Assembly: GCA_017447445.1 (NCBI GenBank)
Contig: JAFSNK010000027.1
Span: forward strand, 56,947 to 120,946
Length of the DNA stretch: 64,000 nucleotides
Source of the DNA: Clostridia bacterium
GTDB taxonomy: Bacteria; Bacillota; Clostridia; Oscillospirales; CAG-382
Direction: 5' to 3'
A model generated the notes under the pieces. The model ran no database searches. It saw only the letters and a list, made by a program, of their open reading frames with translations, and was not told where the DNA came from. Both the position numbers and the translations under genes were made by a program. Shown piece after piece: positions 1-8,663 of the stretch. Positions within the stretch are counted from its first letter, which is position 1; each line of letters starts with the position of its first letter.

Positions 1-2
1 AC

Positions 3-491
3 GGCTACGGCAAAAAGTATTCCGGCGCGCTCATAATGTACGAAAAGGAAAAGAACTACCGCTATATTTCCACCTGCGGAGAGGGCGAGACCGCCATTGA
101 TTTCGAAACGGCGAAGGACGACGTTATCGGCTATTTCAACCGCGACGATTTCAACGGCGCGTTCAACGCGTTCATCGACACCTGCGAAAAGCAGGTGCTC
201 GCCGCGCGTTCCTTCCACCTGCCCAAAAAGCTTATCATTTCGCTTGTGATCGCGCTTATAATCGCGCTGATAGTCGTGAGCAGTATGAAAAAGAAGCTCA
301 CCAGCGTTAAGTTTGCCGACAGCGCGAACGATTACGTCCGTCCCGGCAGTCTTAACCTTACCGAAAGCCGCGACACCTTCCTTTATTCCTCGGTCACCCG
401 CACCGTGCGCGAGACGGAATCCCGCAGCGGCGGCGGAGGCGGTTCGCACACTTCTTCGTCCGGCCGTTCGCACGGAGGGGGAGGGTTCTAA
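3..491 (+). CDS. TPM-domain membrane protein, C-terminal part (5' end outside window)
   Basis: The reading frame is open from the first codons of the window (G-Y-G-K-K-Y-S-G-A-L-I-M...), so the ATG at 36 is internal and the gene begins upstream. The visible part holds the end of a TPM-type extracytoplasmic domain, one strong membrane helix (around window residues 82-98, LIISLVIALIIALIVV), a basic stop-transfer stretch and a tail ending in Gly/Ser/His-rich sequence. A Gly-rich tail after a TPM domain and one helix is the usual build of YgcG-like envelope proteins. Function in that family is poorly defined (membrane quality control is often suggested). Stop codon TAA at 489-491. Confidence 0.75.
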   Translation, partial: GYGKKYSGALIMYEKEKNYRYISTCGEGETAIDFETAKDDVIGYFNRDDFNGAFNAFIDTCEKQVLAARSFHLPKKLIISLVIALIIALIVVSSMKKKLTSVKFADSANDYVRPGSLNLTESRDTFLYSSVTRTVRETESRSGGGGGSHTSSSGRSHGGGGF

Positions 492-506
492 GCACTTCGC
501 TTGCGA

Positions 507-709
507 GTGAAAACTTTGTTTTCACCCGATTGCGCGCATTTTTACCCCCGCAAAACACAGTTTTGCGGGGACCCCGGTTATCGCCGTCGAAAACGCTTTG
601 CGTTTCCTCCTCCCCTCGATGCGCGGCTCGCATAGCTCGTCTTAGGGTGTTTTTTCCGCGGGGGACCCGCGAAAAAAACGGAAATCGAATTATAATCGCC
701 TGCGGCGAT
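507..709. repeat. Intergenic array of small hairpins
   Basis: The 443-base gap before the next gene (492-933) holds no convincing gene. It carries successive short perfect inverted repeats with 3-base loops: 507-514/518-525 (loop TTT), 546-556/560-570 (11-bp stem, loop ACA), 591-596/600-605 (loop TTT), 650-662/666-677 (one bulged C) and 695-700/704-709 (loop TGC). The first may terminate the TPM gene; the rest resemble the array at 45073-45288. The last ~50 bases hold a TATAAT (875-880) serving the next gene. Confidence 0.6.
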
Positions 710-933
710 GAAAAAAATACGCGTTCACTCGCAAAATTCAATACAAAACCGGCTGCCGGATCAAAACGGCGGTCGTTTTTGTTTTCGAACCGTAATCGGA
801 ATATCATCGACTTGTAAAAATCCACAAAAAGCAAAGTCGGTTTTTGTTCGCTTTTGCGATTGCCTTTTCGGCGGTATAATGATATCATAAATTAGATATA
901 AAGGAGCAATTCCTATAAAACGGAGGTCATACC

Positions 934-2355
934 ATGAAAAAGATCATCGCATTCGCGCTTGTCGCGGCGCTCTGCTGCTCCGCGCTGGCTCTTTTCGCTT
1001 CGGCGGACACGGATTTCGACACCGGCTCCGCCGTCTACACGGTAAAGAAAGCTTCTACCGTGGAATTCCGCAACAACGGCGAGAATCCCTCGACGGATAA
1101 AAACGCCCCCGCGCACAGCGCCACGGCGTATTGCCGTCCCGGCAACAGCGGAACTCTGGACGTGCTTGTCGACGGCAATTCCCTTGCCGACAACACCCAG
1201 CATTCCACCAAAGGCGTCGTGCTTATCTGCGACGACTACACCAAACCTCAGTATGAACTGATAAACGGCAACGCTCACGAAAAAATCGAGGACGCCGCCA
1301 CCTACACGTTCACCATCGGCTACGACAGCAAGGTTTCCTTCGACGCGCTCTTCCTGGGGCTGTTCCACCAGATCGGCGCCTGCGTTTCCACCCCCGGCGG
1401 AAACGAAGTTTTCGTTGAATATTCCGAAAGCGGCGCCACCTGGAGCGCTCTCGGCGCCGACGGTATGTTCTATTACAGAACTTCTCTTCAGGATTACACC
1501 GATTCCAACGAACCCGGCAAGGTCGACGAAATAATAATCCCTCTCGGACAGACTGTAAACGCCCAGTACGTCCGCCTTACGTTCAGCTTTATGGACTACG
1601 CCGAGCTCAATCCCGCCAGCGACGCTTACTGGTACTGGTACTGCGATGTGCTTGAATGGACCGGCTTCACCGAAATAGCAGTCGCCGATTTCCAGTCCGG
1701 CACACAGCCCGCCGTTATGACCAAAGCGGAAGCCCACGCGACAGACATCGTGCTTTCCGGCGAATGGATAACCGACGACGGCGAGAACGTTATCGTTCTT
1801 AAGTTCCTCGACGGCAACAAGGCGCAGATGATAATTTACGATTCCGAAGAATACGCCGAGGACGCCTACAACGCGATCCCCGAAGCGGACGATACCGCTG
1901 ATTACGTCGTGAACCTCAATACCGTGACCTTTAAGAAGCAGGACGGCGACACCGTCTGCACCGCGTTCTACGAGGGCGAATCGTTGATAATCAACGACGG
2001 CGCCGACCACGAATTCGTGCATTACACCGCGCCCGAACCCCCGGAATCCACCGACGAACCCGTTTCCGGCGAGGACTCCGAGGACGTAACCCCCTCCGCG
2101 GTCGTATCGGAGCCCGAGGAGGAGAGCAAGCCCGCCGAGGAGAGCAAGCCCGACGAAGATAAAAACACCGCCGACGAAAGCAAGCCCGCCGACGAAAGCA
2201 AGCCCGCGGACGAAAGCAAGCCCGCCGAGGAGAGCAAGCCCGAGGAGAAGAAGGGCGGGCTCGGCACCGGAGCGATAATCGGCATTATCGCGGGAGTTGT
2301 AGTCGTTTGCGGCGCCGCCGCCGGAATAATAATTTCCAAAAAGAAAAAGAAATAA
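934..2355 (+). CDS. Secreted, membrane-anchored cell-surface protein with ESKP-repeat stalk
   Basis: 473 residues. Residues 1-25 form a signal peptide (MKKIIAFALVAALCCSALAL...) with likely cleavage after Ala-Ser-Ala. The ectodomain to about residue 365 has a beta-rich look; its first half (to ~230) resembles a discoidin-like fold, judged only by pattern. Residues ~366-440 are a Glu/Ser/Lys/Pro stalk with ESKPADESKPAEESKP-type repeats. Residues ~446-468 form a membrane helix followed by KKKKK, so the C-terminus is anchored in the membrane rather than by LPXTG sorting. RBS CGGAGG lies 8 bases before the ATG, and TATAAT is at 875-880. No enzyme motif recognised; function unknown. Confidence 0.75.
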   Translation: MKKIIAFALVAALCCSALALFASADTDFDTGSAVYTVKKASTVEFRNNGENPSTDKNAPAHSATAYCRPGNSGTLDVLVDGNSLADNTQHSTKGVVLICDDYTKPQYELINGNAHEKIEDAATYTFTIGYDSKVSFDALFLGLFHQIGACVSTPGGNEVFVEYSESGATWSALGADGMFYYRTSLQDYTDSNEPGKVDEIIIPLGQTVNAQYVRLTFSFMDYAELNPASDAYWYWYCDVLEWTGFTEIAVADFQSGTQPAVMTKAEAHATDIVLSGEWITDDGENVIVLKFLDGNKAQMIIYDSEEYAEDAYNAIPEADDTADYVVNLNTVTFKKQDGDTVCTAFYEGESLIINDGADHEFVHYTAPEPPESTDEPVSGEDSEDVTPSAVVSEPEEESKPAEESKPDEDKNTADESKPADESKPADESKPAEESKPEEKKGGLGTGAIIGIIAGVVVVCGAAAGIIISKKKKK

Positions 2356-2373
2356 AACGGAATAATTGACAAT

Positions 2374-2408
2374 AAGCCCCGAAACATTGCTTTCGGGGCT
2401 TGTTTTTT
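2374..2408 (+). terminator. Intrinsic terminator
   Basis: 11-bp perfect stem 2374-2384/2391-2401 followed by a T-rich run. It closes the surface-protein gene. Confidence 0.85.
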
Positions 2409-2462
2409 GTCCTTTCCGGTGTTACAATAATAAAAACGAATAACCGATACGGAGGATAAAAA

Positions 2463-3830
2463 ATGTACGCGACAAACATCTGGAAGGAGATCGCGCCCGG
2501 AAAGCGGGAAGCGATATTCGATTATAACGAGGGCTACAAGGCGTTTTTGTCGGTCGGCAAGACCGAAAGGCGCTGCGTCGCCGAAAGCATAAAGCTCGCC
2601 GAGGCGAAGGGCTTCCGCCTCGTTTCGGAGTTCACGCGGCTGAAAGCCGGCGACAAGGTCTATTTCGTCAACCGCGGCAAGAATATCGCGCTTTACGTAA
2701 TGGGGACAAAGCCGGTCTGCGAAGGGCTGCGCATACTCGGGGCGCATATCGATTCGCCGCGGCTGGATATAAAGCAGAATCCGCTGTATGAATCGAACGG
2801 CTTCGCCCTGCTCGACACTCACTACTACGGCGGCGTGAAGAAATACCAGTACGTCACCATCCCGCTCGCGCTGCACGGCGTGGTGTGCAAAAAGGACGGC
2901 TCCGCCGTGGATATAAATATCGGCGAGGACGAAAACGACCCGGTAGTCGGTATCTCCGACCTGCTCATCCACCTTTCCGCCGACCAGCTCCAGAAGACCG
3001 CCGCCAAGGTGATCGAGGGCGAAAAACTGGACGTTACAGTCGGATCGATCCCGCTGGATAAAGAGGAAAAGGACGCCGTAAAGGCAAACGTCTTAAAGCT
3101 GCTTGCCGACAAATACGGCATCGCGGAGGAGGATTTCCTTTCCGCGGAGATCGAAGTCGTCCCGGCGGGGAAGGCGCGCGATTACGGTCTGGACAGAAGT
3201 ATGGTCGCCGGATACGGGCACGACGACAGGGTATGCGCCTATACCTCGCTCACCGCGCTGCTCGATTCGCCCGCGGGTGAATACACCGCCTGCTGCATTC
3301 TGGTGGACAAAGAGGAGATCGGTTCCGTCGGCGCGACGGGCGCGCAGAGCGCGTTTTTCGAAAACACCGTGGCGGAGCTGCTGCGGCTTTCCGGCGACAA
3401 CGATTATATCTCGCTCCGCCGCGCGATGCAGAACTCCTGCATGCTTTCCAGCGACGTTTCCGCCGGGTTCGACCCGCTGTTCCCGGAGGTAAACGACGCG
3501 AACAATTCCGCCTACCTCAACAAGGGCATAGTTTTTAACAAATACACCGGCGCAAGGGGCAAATCCGGCTCCAACGACGCGAACCCGGAATACATCGCCC
3601 GCGTCCGCGCGGCAATGGACGAAAACGGCGTTCACTTCCAGACGGCGGAGCTCGGCAAGGTCGACCAGGGCGGCGGCGGAACCATCGCCTATATACTCGG
3701 CAACCTCAACATGAACGTGCTCGACGCCGGCATAGCCGTGCTGAATATGCACGCGCCGATGGAGATCGTCGCCAAAGCCGACGTTTACGAGGGCTACCTG
3801 GCATATAAGGCGTTTCTGGCAATGAAATGA
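2463..3830 (+). CDS. M18 family metalloaminopeptidase
   Basis: 455 residues, the usual M18 length. Removes N-terminal residues (family preference Asp/Glu or hydrophobic) from peptides in the cytoplasm, using a two-metal centre. Visible motifs are GAHIDSPR (His95, Asp97 as metal ligand and neighbour), GHDDRVCAYTSL, VDKEEIGSVGATGA (Glu283/Glu284, base and metal ligand) and the C-terminal NMHAPMEI (His430). There is no signal peptide. GGAGG sits 8 bases before the ATG, and a possible promoter TTGTTT-17-TACAAT lies at 2400-2428, just past the upstream terminator. Single-gene unit with its own terminator. Confidence 0.93.
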   Translation: MYATNIWKEIAPGKREAIFDYNEGYKAFLSVGKTERRCVAESIKLAEAKGFRLVSEFTRLKAGDKVYFVNRGKNIALYVMGTKPVCEGLRILGAHIDSPRLDIKQNPLYESNGFALLDTHYYGGVKKYQYVTIPLALHGVVCKKDGSAVDINIGEDENDPVVGISDLLIHLSADQLQKTAAKVIEGEKLDVTVGSIPLDKEEKDAVKANVLKLLADKYGIAEEDFLSAEIEVVPAGKARDYGLDRSMVAGYGHDDRVCAYTSLTALLDSPAGEYTACCILVDKEEIGSVGATGAQSAFFENTVAELLRLSGDNDYISLRRAMQNSCMLSSDVSAGFDPLFPEVNDANNSAYLNKGIVFNKYTGARGKSGSNDANPEYIARVRAAMDENGVHFQTAELGKVDQGGGGTIAYILGNLNMNVLDAGIAVLNMHAPMEIVAKADVYEGYLAYKAFLAMK

Positions 3831-3841
3831 CCAAGTTTTTT

Positions 3842-3872
3842 GAAAAAAGCACGCTTTGCGCGTGCTTTTTTC
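3842..3872 (+). terminator. Intrinsic terminator
   Basis: Stem 3842-3854/3860-3872 with A-run before and T-run after; it closes the aminopeptidase gene. Confidence 0.85.
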
Positions 3873-3975
3873 GATTTTTTATAAAAAATTTCCGTTTTTT
3901 TCAAAAAACCGTTCCGATTTCACCGGGTTTTTGCGATTATATATGTGAAAGCTTTCGACAAAAAGAGGTAACCCC

Positions 3976-4286
3976 ATGAGCGCCATCCTCCGCGCCGCGC
4001 CGCCGGACGAAGCGGAGCTGATCGCGCTGTTCCGCGCGCGCGACGAAAGCACCATCGAGCGCTGCACAAAAGAATACGGCGCCTACCTGCGCACGGTTGC
4101 TTTTAACATTCTGGGCAATGAAGACGATTGCGAGGAATGTATAAACGACGTTATGCTTGCGCTGTGGGAGCGCCCCCCGCAAAACGAGGATTCCTCCCTG
4201 CGCGCATACGCGGCAAGCATACTGCTCACCCGTTTGCGCTGACGGAAGACGAAATGACGCATTTCTTTGAAATGTTCGAAAATTAA
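3976..4286 (+). pseudogene. RNA polymerase sigma-70 family factor, truncated (region 2 only) and fused to a downstream remnant
   Basis: The intact ORF (3976-4242) gives 88 residues resembling sigma region 2 (Y-L-R-T-V-A-F-N-I-L-G-N...D-D-C-E-E-C-I-N-D-V-M-L-A-L-W) and then stops after ...RAYAASILLTRLR. Where a full factor would continue with A-R-N-L-A-..., the sequence changes. In the frame shifted by one, ...HPFALTEDEMTHFFEMFEN then TAA (4284-4286) follows, which looks like the C-terminus of a different protein. A deletion joining a sigma gene to the tail of a neighbouring gene explains this best. Region 4 (-35 recognition) is absent, so it is unlikely to act as a normal sigma factor. Confidence 0.65.
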
Positions 4287-4307
4287 CGTGGTGGGGGTGC
4301 AATAACA

Positions 4308-4340
4308 ATGAAGGCCAAAAAGTATTTATTCTGTTTCTGA
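4308..4340 (+). pseudogene. Remnant start of a secreted-protein gene
   Basis: ATG at 4308 opens M-K-A-K-K-Y-L-F-C-F then TGA (4338-4340), which looks like the first residues of a signal peptide cut short. It sits directly after the sigma remnant, in the place where sigma-factor operons of this type often carry a secreted target gene. Inferred decay product. Confidence 0.4.
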
Positions 4341-4470
4341 TAAACCAATTGCAAGCTCCGGGAAACCGGATGGCTTTTTGCAAAAATCTCGTGAGTATTC
4401 CGCGCACTGATGCGTGTAAGGGATGAAAACGCTTGCAAGAGGTAAAAAATATATGATTATGGAGGTAATT

Positions 4471-5085
4471 ATGAAAACCGTATTCAAACAAACTCTTTTA
4501 TTTCTGCTCGCGCTCGCTCTGCTGCTTATCCCGACGGCGGCGCTTGCAAAAACCGAAATGACGGACAAGGAACTTGAAACGTATTTAAACAGACTGTTGG
4601 CGAACAAAGACGCTATCCCCGGAGAAATAATAGTGTATTTCGATACCGGGACAGACGCGGAAACGATGTACGGCGTATTATACGCGACCTGCGCGAGGTT
4701 TTATCCCGACAAGACAAAAGAAGAAATTGAAAGTATTATAACTTTTGAAGCGGAATACACGTCCCAGTTGTTATCGGTTCAGCCGGAAGACGAACTCGAA
4801 ATACTGATCTATTTAAACAAACTTGAAGAGACAGCCGAAGCGGTGCCGAACGTTACAGTATATCCGGATAAAGAATATATCCCCGGCGACGTGAACGGCA
4901 ACGGCGGGATAGACTCGCAAGATTACGCCATGGCGAAGCGCGCGTTCTTAAAGACCTACACGCTTACCGATGAACAGTTCGCCCGCGCAGACATCAACGG
5001 AAACGGCAAACTCGATTCAAGTGAATACGCCATGATAAAGCGTCACTTCCTCGGAACCTATGTTATCCCTGCGAAAGCGGAATAA
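4471..5085 (+). CDS. Secreted dockerin type I-like protein
   Basis: The start at 4471 is chosen over upstream ATGs because GGAGGT (4461-4466) lies 4 bases ahead and the protein then opens with a clean signal peptide (MKTVFKQTLLFLLALALLLIPTAALA). 204 residues. Residues ~27-145 are a helical domain of unknown function. Residues ~148-200 hold two dockerin/EF-hand-like Ca-binding repeats: GDVNGNGGIDSQDYAMAKRAFL and ADINGNGKLDSSEYAMIKRHFL. In cellulosome systems dockerins bind cohesins on scaffoldins; no cohesin is visible here, so the partner is unknown. A second dockerin repeat pair is on the amidase at 29440. Confidence 0.8.
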   Translation: MKTVFKQTLLFLLALALLLIPTAALAKTEMTDKELETYLNRLLANKDAIPGEIIVYFDTGTDAETMYGVLYATCARFYPDKTKEEIESIITFEAEYTSQLLSVQPEDELEILIYLNKLEETAEAVPNVTVYPDKEYIPGDVNGNGGIDSQDYAMAKRAFLKTYTLTDEQFARADINGNGKLDSSEYAMIKRHFLGTYVIPAKAE

Positions 5086-5114
5086 ACAAACAAGTGATTC
5101 TCCTCCACCCCACC

Positions 5115-5145
5115 GCGGAGCCGTGAAAACGGCTCCGTTTTTTTT
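5115..5145 (+). terminator. Intrinsic terminator
   Basis: Stem 5116-5124/5129-5137 followed by eight T; it closes the dockerin gene. Confidence 0.85.
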
Positions 5146-5177
5146 GCGTTTTGCGGGCGCGCTTTTTGCGTTTGCAC

Positions 5178-5206
5178 TTGCAAAAATCGCCCGGATGTGA
5201 TATAAT
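5178..5206 (+). promoter_or_regulatory. Promoter of the ABC exporter operon
   Basis: TTGCAA (5178-5183), 17-base spacer, TATAAT (5201-5206); GGGGAG precedes the ATG at 5236. Confidence 0.65.
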
Positions 5207-5235
5207 ATCCAAAACGAAAACAAAGGGGAGAAAAA

Positions 5236-6156
5236 ATGCAAGCCAAAGAGGTAATTAAAATCGAAGGCCTCAACAAGAGCTTCGGCGATATACACGCGGT
5301 GCGCGATCTTTCGCTTTCCGTGCGCGAGGGCAAGTTTTTTGCCTTTCTGGGCGTGAACGGGGCGGGGAAGAGCACCACCATCGCCATGATCTGCGGGCGC
5401 TTGAAAAAGGATTCCGGCAGCGTTACCGTGTTCGGGCGCGATACGAGCGTTTACCCGGACGAGGTAAAGCGCGGGCTCGGCGTGGTGTTCCAGCATTCGG
5501 TGCTGGACAGGGCGCTTACCGTGCGGGACAACCTGCGGGTGCGCGCCGCGCTTTACGGCATTTACGGCGAGGAGCTGCAAAAACGCATCGAGGAGCTCGA
5601 TTCGCTGTTCGGCATAAAAGAGCTGCTGGAAAGGCCGGTCGGCAAGCTTTCCGGCGGGCAGCGCAGGCGGGTGGACATCGCACGCGCGCTTGTGCATTCG
5701 CCGGGGATACTTATTCTGGACGAACCCACCACCGGGCTCGATCCGCAGACGCGCCGCACGGTGTGGAACGCCATTAACGATCTGCGCGCCCGCGGCGGGC
5801 TCACCGTGTTCCTCACCACGCATTACATGGAGGAGGCGGCGGACGCCGATTACGTCGTTATAATCGATTCCGGCTCCGTCTGCGCGCGCGGCACCCCGCA
5901 CGACCTTAAAAACGAGTTCGCGGGGGACAGCATAACCGTTTACGGCGCGGATATCGCGCGGGTGCGGGAGTTCTGCCCCGGGTGCGAAACCGTCCCGGAT
6001 GGCGTGCGGATACCGATAAAGAACACAGCGGAGGCGAAAGAGCTTATTCTTGCGCATCCGGATATGTTTGAAGATTTCGAAATTACGAAGGGCAAAATGG
6101 ACGACGTGTTCCTTGCCGCCACCGGCAAGCGCCTTTCGGAGGAGGCGGCGAAATGA
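5236..6156 (+). CDS. ABC transporter ATP-binding protein (ABC-2 / DrrA type)
   Basis: 306 residues. Hydrolyses ATP to drive the membrane partner encoded next. Walker A GVNGAGKST at residues 39-47, signature LSGGQRRRVDIA near 138-149, Walker B LILDEPTTGLD near 159-169, H-loop TTHYMEEA. The C-terminal ~90 residues match the extension common in DrrA/NatA-like ATPases that pair with ABC-2 permeases. Its stop overlaps the permease start (ATGA, 6153-6156), so the two are translationally coupled. Substrate cannot be read from the sequence. Confidence 0.93.
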   Translation: MQAKEVIKIEGLNKSFGDIHAVRDLSLSVREGKFFAFLGVNGAGKSTTIAMICGRLKKDSGSVTVFGRDTSVYPDEVKRGLGVVFQHSVLDRALTVRDNLRVRAALYGIYGEELQKRIEELDSLFGIKELLERPVGKLSGGQRRRVDIARALVHSPGILILDEPTTGLDPQTRRTVWNAINDLRARGGLTVFLTTHYMEEAADADYVVIIDSGSVCARGTPHDLKNEFAGDSITVYGADIARVREFCPGCETVPDGVRIPIKNTAEAKELILAHPDMFEDFEITKGKMDDVFLAATGKRLSEEAAK

Positions 6157-7055
6157 GCAAGACTTTACCTGTGCTTATAACGCGGGACATAAAAATGTTC
6201 TTCCGCGAAAAGGGGCTGTTCTTCACCGCCCTAATCACTCCTATGATACTGCTGGTGCTTTACGCCACCTTCCTTTCCAACGTCTACCGCGATTCGTTCG
6301 TCGCCGGGCTGCCGGAAACGGTGCAGGTGTCGAACAAAGTCGTGGAAGGCGTGGTCGCCGGGCAGCTTATTTCCTCGCTGCTGGCGGTCTCCTGCGTAAC
6401 TGTGGCGTTCTGCTCCAATATGTTGAGCGTGCAGGACAAGGCGGACAGGCAGATCGACGATTTCGCCGTTTCTCCGGTAAAGGGCTCCGAATTGGCGCTC
6501 GCCTACTACATAGCGGCGCTCGCTTCCACGCTCATCGTAACGCTCATCGCGCTGTGCGCCGGGCTGGCGTTCATCGGAATAAAAGGGTGGTATCTTTCGG
6601 CTTCGGACGTGCTGCTCTCCTTCCTCGACGTGGTGCTGGTCTCGATGTTCGGCACGGCGCTTTCCACCGCCATAAACTTCTTTTTAAGCTCGCGCGGGCA
6701 GATATCCGCGGTGGGCTCCATCGTCAGCTCCTGCTACGGCTTCATCTGCGGCGCGTATATGCCCATTTCTTCGTTCGGCGCGGGGCTGCAGAAGGTCATT
6801 TCCTTCCTGCCCGGCACCTACGCCACCGGACTTATGCGCAACCACCTTATGCGCGGAGCGATCGACGAGTTTTGTCGGGGCTTTCCGGAGGAATCCGCGC
6901 AGAAGTTTCTCGACGCGGTGGACTGCAACCTTTATTTCTTCGGCAGCCGCGTAAGCGTCGGCGGGATGTATTTGATCGTCGGCTGCAGCGTCGCTCTGCT
7001 CGTCGCGCTGTGTATGGCGCTTTATAAGGTAAAAGGCAAAGCCGCCGTGAAATAA
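6153..7055 (+). CDS. ABC-2 type transporter permease
   Basis: 300 residues. One N-terminal membrane helix (TALITPMILLVLYATFL), a ~40-residue outside loop, then five more helices, with the ABC-2 core (S-S-R-G-Q-I-S-A-V-G-S-I-V-S...G-F-I-C-G-A-Y-M-P) between about 175 and 210. This is the DrrB/NatB-type architecture. It forms an exporter with the preceding ATPase; candidates are a drug, lipid or peptide substrate. The operon ends at the terminator 7 bases past the stop. Confidence 0.9.
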   Translation: MSKTLPVLITRDIKMFFREKGLFFTALITPMILLVLYATFLSNVYRDSFVAGLPETVQVSNKVVEGVVAGQLISSLLAVSCVTVAFCSNMLSVQDKADRQIDDFAVSPVKGSELALAYYIAALASTLIVTLIALCAGLAFIGIKGWYLSASDVLLSFLDVVLVSMFGTALSTAINFFLSSRGQISAVGSIVSSCYGFICGAYMPISSFGAGLQKVISFLPGTYATGLMRNHLMRGAIDEFCRGFPEESAQKFLDAVDCNLYFFGSRVSVGGMYLIVGCSVALLVALCMALYKVKGKAAVK

Positions 7056-7061
7056 CAAAAC

Positions 7062-7084
7062 AGCCCGCTTCGGCGGGCTTTTTT
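7062..7084 (+). terminator. Intrinsic terminator of the ABC operon
   Basis: Stem 7062-7068/7073-7079 with TTCG-type loop and T-run. Confidence 0.85.
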
Positions 7085-7096
7085 AACGCACGGTTA

Positions 7097-7127
7097 CGAA
7101 AGAAAACGCCCGGCAAGGGCGTTTTCG
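7097..7127 (-). terminator. Intrinsic terminator of the minus-strand gene
   Basis: Stem 7102-7110/7118-7126, followed on the minus strand by TTTCTTTC; it lies 3 bases past the stop of the 7130-7741 gene. Confidence 0.7.
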
Positions 7128-7129
7128 TT

Positions 7130-7741
7130 TTAATTGTACTGTTCCCAGATGGTCTTTTTCTTGTCCTCGTCGCCGAAGTGGTCGCCGCCTTCGTCCTTCG
7201 GCGGGAGCGAATCGTAGGCGGTTTTGGTTTTGTAAAGGAAATACAGGAACACGACGGAGATCGCGGAGGAGACCAGCGATATCGCCCACGCGAGGTCATA
7301 GAACATTTTGGTGAACGCCACGCCGAAGAAATACGCCAGCGCCTGCGCTATTGCCAGCGGGGTGAAGAGCTTCAACAGCCTTTTGTACCCCAAGTCGGCG
7401 CCGCGGTCGACCTCTATATCATGCACCGCGTAAATGAAGACGTAAACGATATAAAGCGGCACGAAGAACGCCGCGATGTCGATTATACCCTTCCACGCGC
7501 CAAGCCCGACGACCGTCAACCCCAGCGCGTCCAGCAGGAACACCGCCGCGGAATAGATCACCATAAAAGTCGCGAACCCGCGCAGCTTTTTAAGCCGCCG
7601 GCTTTCGCCCGAGAGCTGCGAGAACCCCGCTATAAGCAGGATATATCCCGCGAAATCCGGCGCGAAGTCGATGTAATGCGCCCCGAATGCTATGCCTACG
7701 TCGATGAACACCAGCGAAAAACCTATAAGCACCAAAAGCAT
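7130..7741 (-). CDS. Multi-pass membrane protein, unknown function
   Basis: 203 residues with about five or six hydrophobic helices (residues ~1-20, 28-42, 55-75, 83-106, 124-145, 150-170) and a charged cytoplasmic tail (PPKDEGGDHFGDEDKKK). No family motif recognised. It is the last gene of a minus-strand run that includes the SPFH/NfeD cluster and may be co-transcribed with it, though 91 bases separate it from the next gene upstream. RBS GAGGAG precedes the ATG. Confidence 0.7.
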   Translation of the reverse strand: MLLVLIGFSLVFIDVGIAFGAHYIDFAPDFAGYILLIAGFSQLSGESRRLKKLRGFATFMVIYSAAVFLLDALGLTVVGLGAWKGIIDIAAFFVPLYIVYVFIYAVHDIEVDRGADLGYKRLLKLFTPLAIAQALAYFFGVAFTKMFYDLAWAISLVSSAISVVFLYFLYKTKTAYDSLPPKDEGGDHFGDEDKKKTIWEQYN

Positions 7742-7832
7742 ATTTATTCTCCTCTTTCGATAAAGCCCGGAGCCGACGGCAGCCGGACGTTTTGTTGAAT
7801 GATCATAAAATACGTCCGTGATACAAAGTGCT

Positions 7833-8582
7833 TCAATCAGGCAGTATCATATTGTCCGGCGGGGAAACTATGGGGAACCCGCGCCCGGCGGCGTGTGCGG
7901 CTTTTTCGATCTCGAACACCTTTTTGGCAAGCCGTTCGCCGTTTTCTATCGCAAAAGCGCGTATCATATAAAGCACCTGTATTTTTGTGCCGTGGCTTGT
8001 ACGCTGTATCACCGCCATGTGCCGCATCTGCGTCATGGGCAGCTCGTCGGTATGCTTGCCGGATTTTATCTCTTTTAAAAGCTCGCTGTATCTTTTCGCA
8101 AGCTGTTTTGATTCCGATTCGTCGCGCGGCTCGAATATGAATCTTATCGAATACGCGGCAATTTTAAGCCGTTTGTCGATATCCTTGTAATAAAGGAATT
8201 CTATCGGCGAGCGTACGTCGGCGGAGATCAGATACACCGCGAAATCGGTGAACAGCAGCATGGAGACCTCTTTCGTCTTTCGAATAAACGGGTACAGGAA
8301 CAAATACGCGTAGAGCGCCGCGATCAGTAATATCACCGCGATTAACACTGCTTTTCCCCCTGCTTCGTTTATGCTTCCCGCGAATACGGCGAGAAGCGCG
8401 ATGACCGCAAGGAACGGTATCGCCATCATTATCTCGGTGGTAATGTCATGCGCGTTCTTATTTGCGTTAAGCACCCGCTCGGTATGCAGCAGCTTTTCGT
8501 CGGGGTGGAAATGCTTTTGTACCGTTGCCAGCGCCTCGTCGTAATTCTTTTGCCTTGCGGCTTCTTTATCCGTGGCTTTCAT
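7833..8582 (-). CDS. Membrane protein with two helices and a PH-like cytoplasmic region, unknown function
   Basis: 249 residues. A charged N-terminus (~50 residues) is followed by two adjacent membrane helices (~55-70 and 77-95). A soluble part follows, starting KEVSMLLFTDFAVYLISADVRSPIEFLYYKDIDKRLKI, which resembles the beta-strand pattern of bacterial PH-like membrane-associated domains; this is an inference from pattern only. It follows the SPFH cluster with 81 bases between, so it may belong to the same transcript. Confidence 0.7.
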   Translation of the reverse strand: MKATDKEAARQKNYDEALATVQKHFHPDEKLLHTERVLNANKNAHDITTEIMMAIPFLAVIALLAVFAGSINEAGGKAVLIAVILLIAALYAYLFLYPFIRKTKEVSMLLFTDFAVYLISADVRSPIEFLYYKDIDKRLKIAAYSIRFIFEPRDESESKQLAKRYSELLKEIKSGKHTDELPMTQMRHMAVIQRTSHGTKIQVLYMIRAFAIENGERLAKKVFEIEKAAHAAGRGFPIVSPPDNMILPD

Positions 8583-8663
8583 TATTTCTCCTCAGAATCT
8601 GTTGTGCGCGCCCCCGCCGGGCATATTCGCTTGGCGGGGGGCGTGTTTCGCGGAGCCGCGGTC

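Noticed and set aside
913..2022. 369-codon open frame on the minus strand opposite the surface-protein gene
   Set aside because: No RBS, Val/Gly/Arg-biased composition, and a clear signal-peptide gene on the other strand; a shadow of GC-rich codons.
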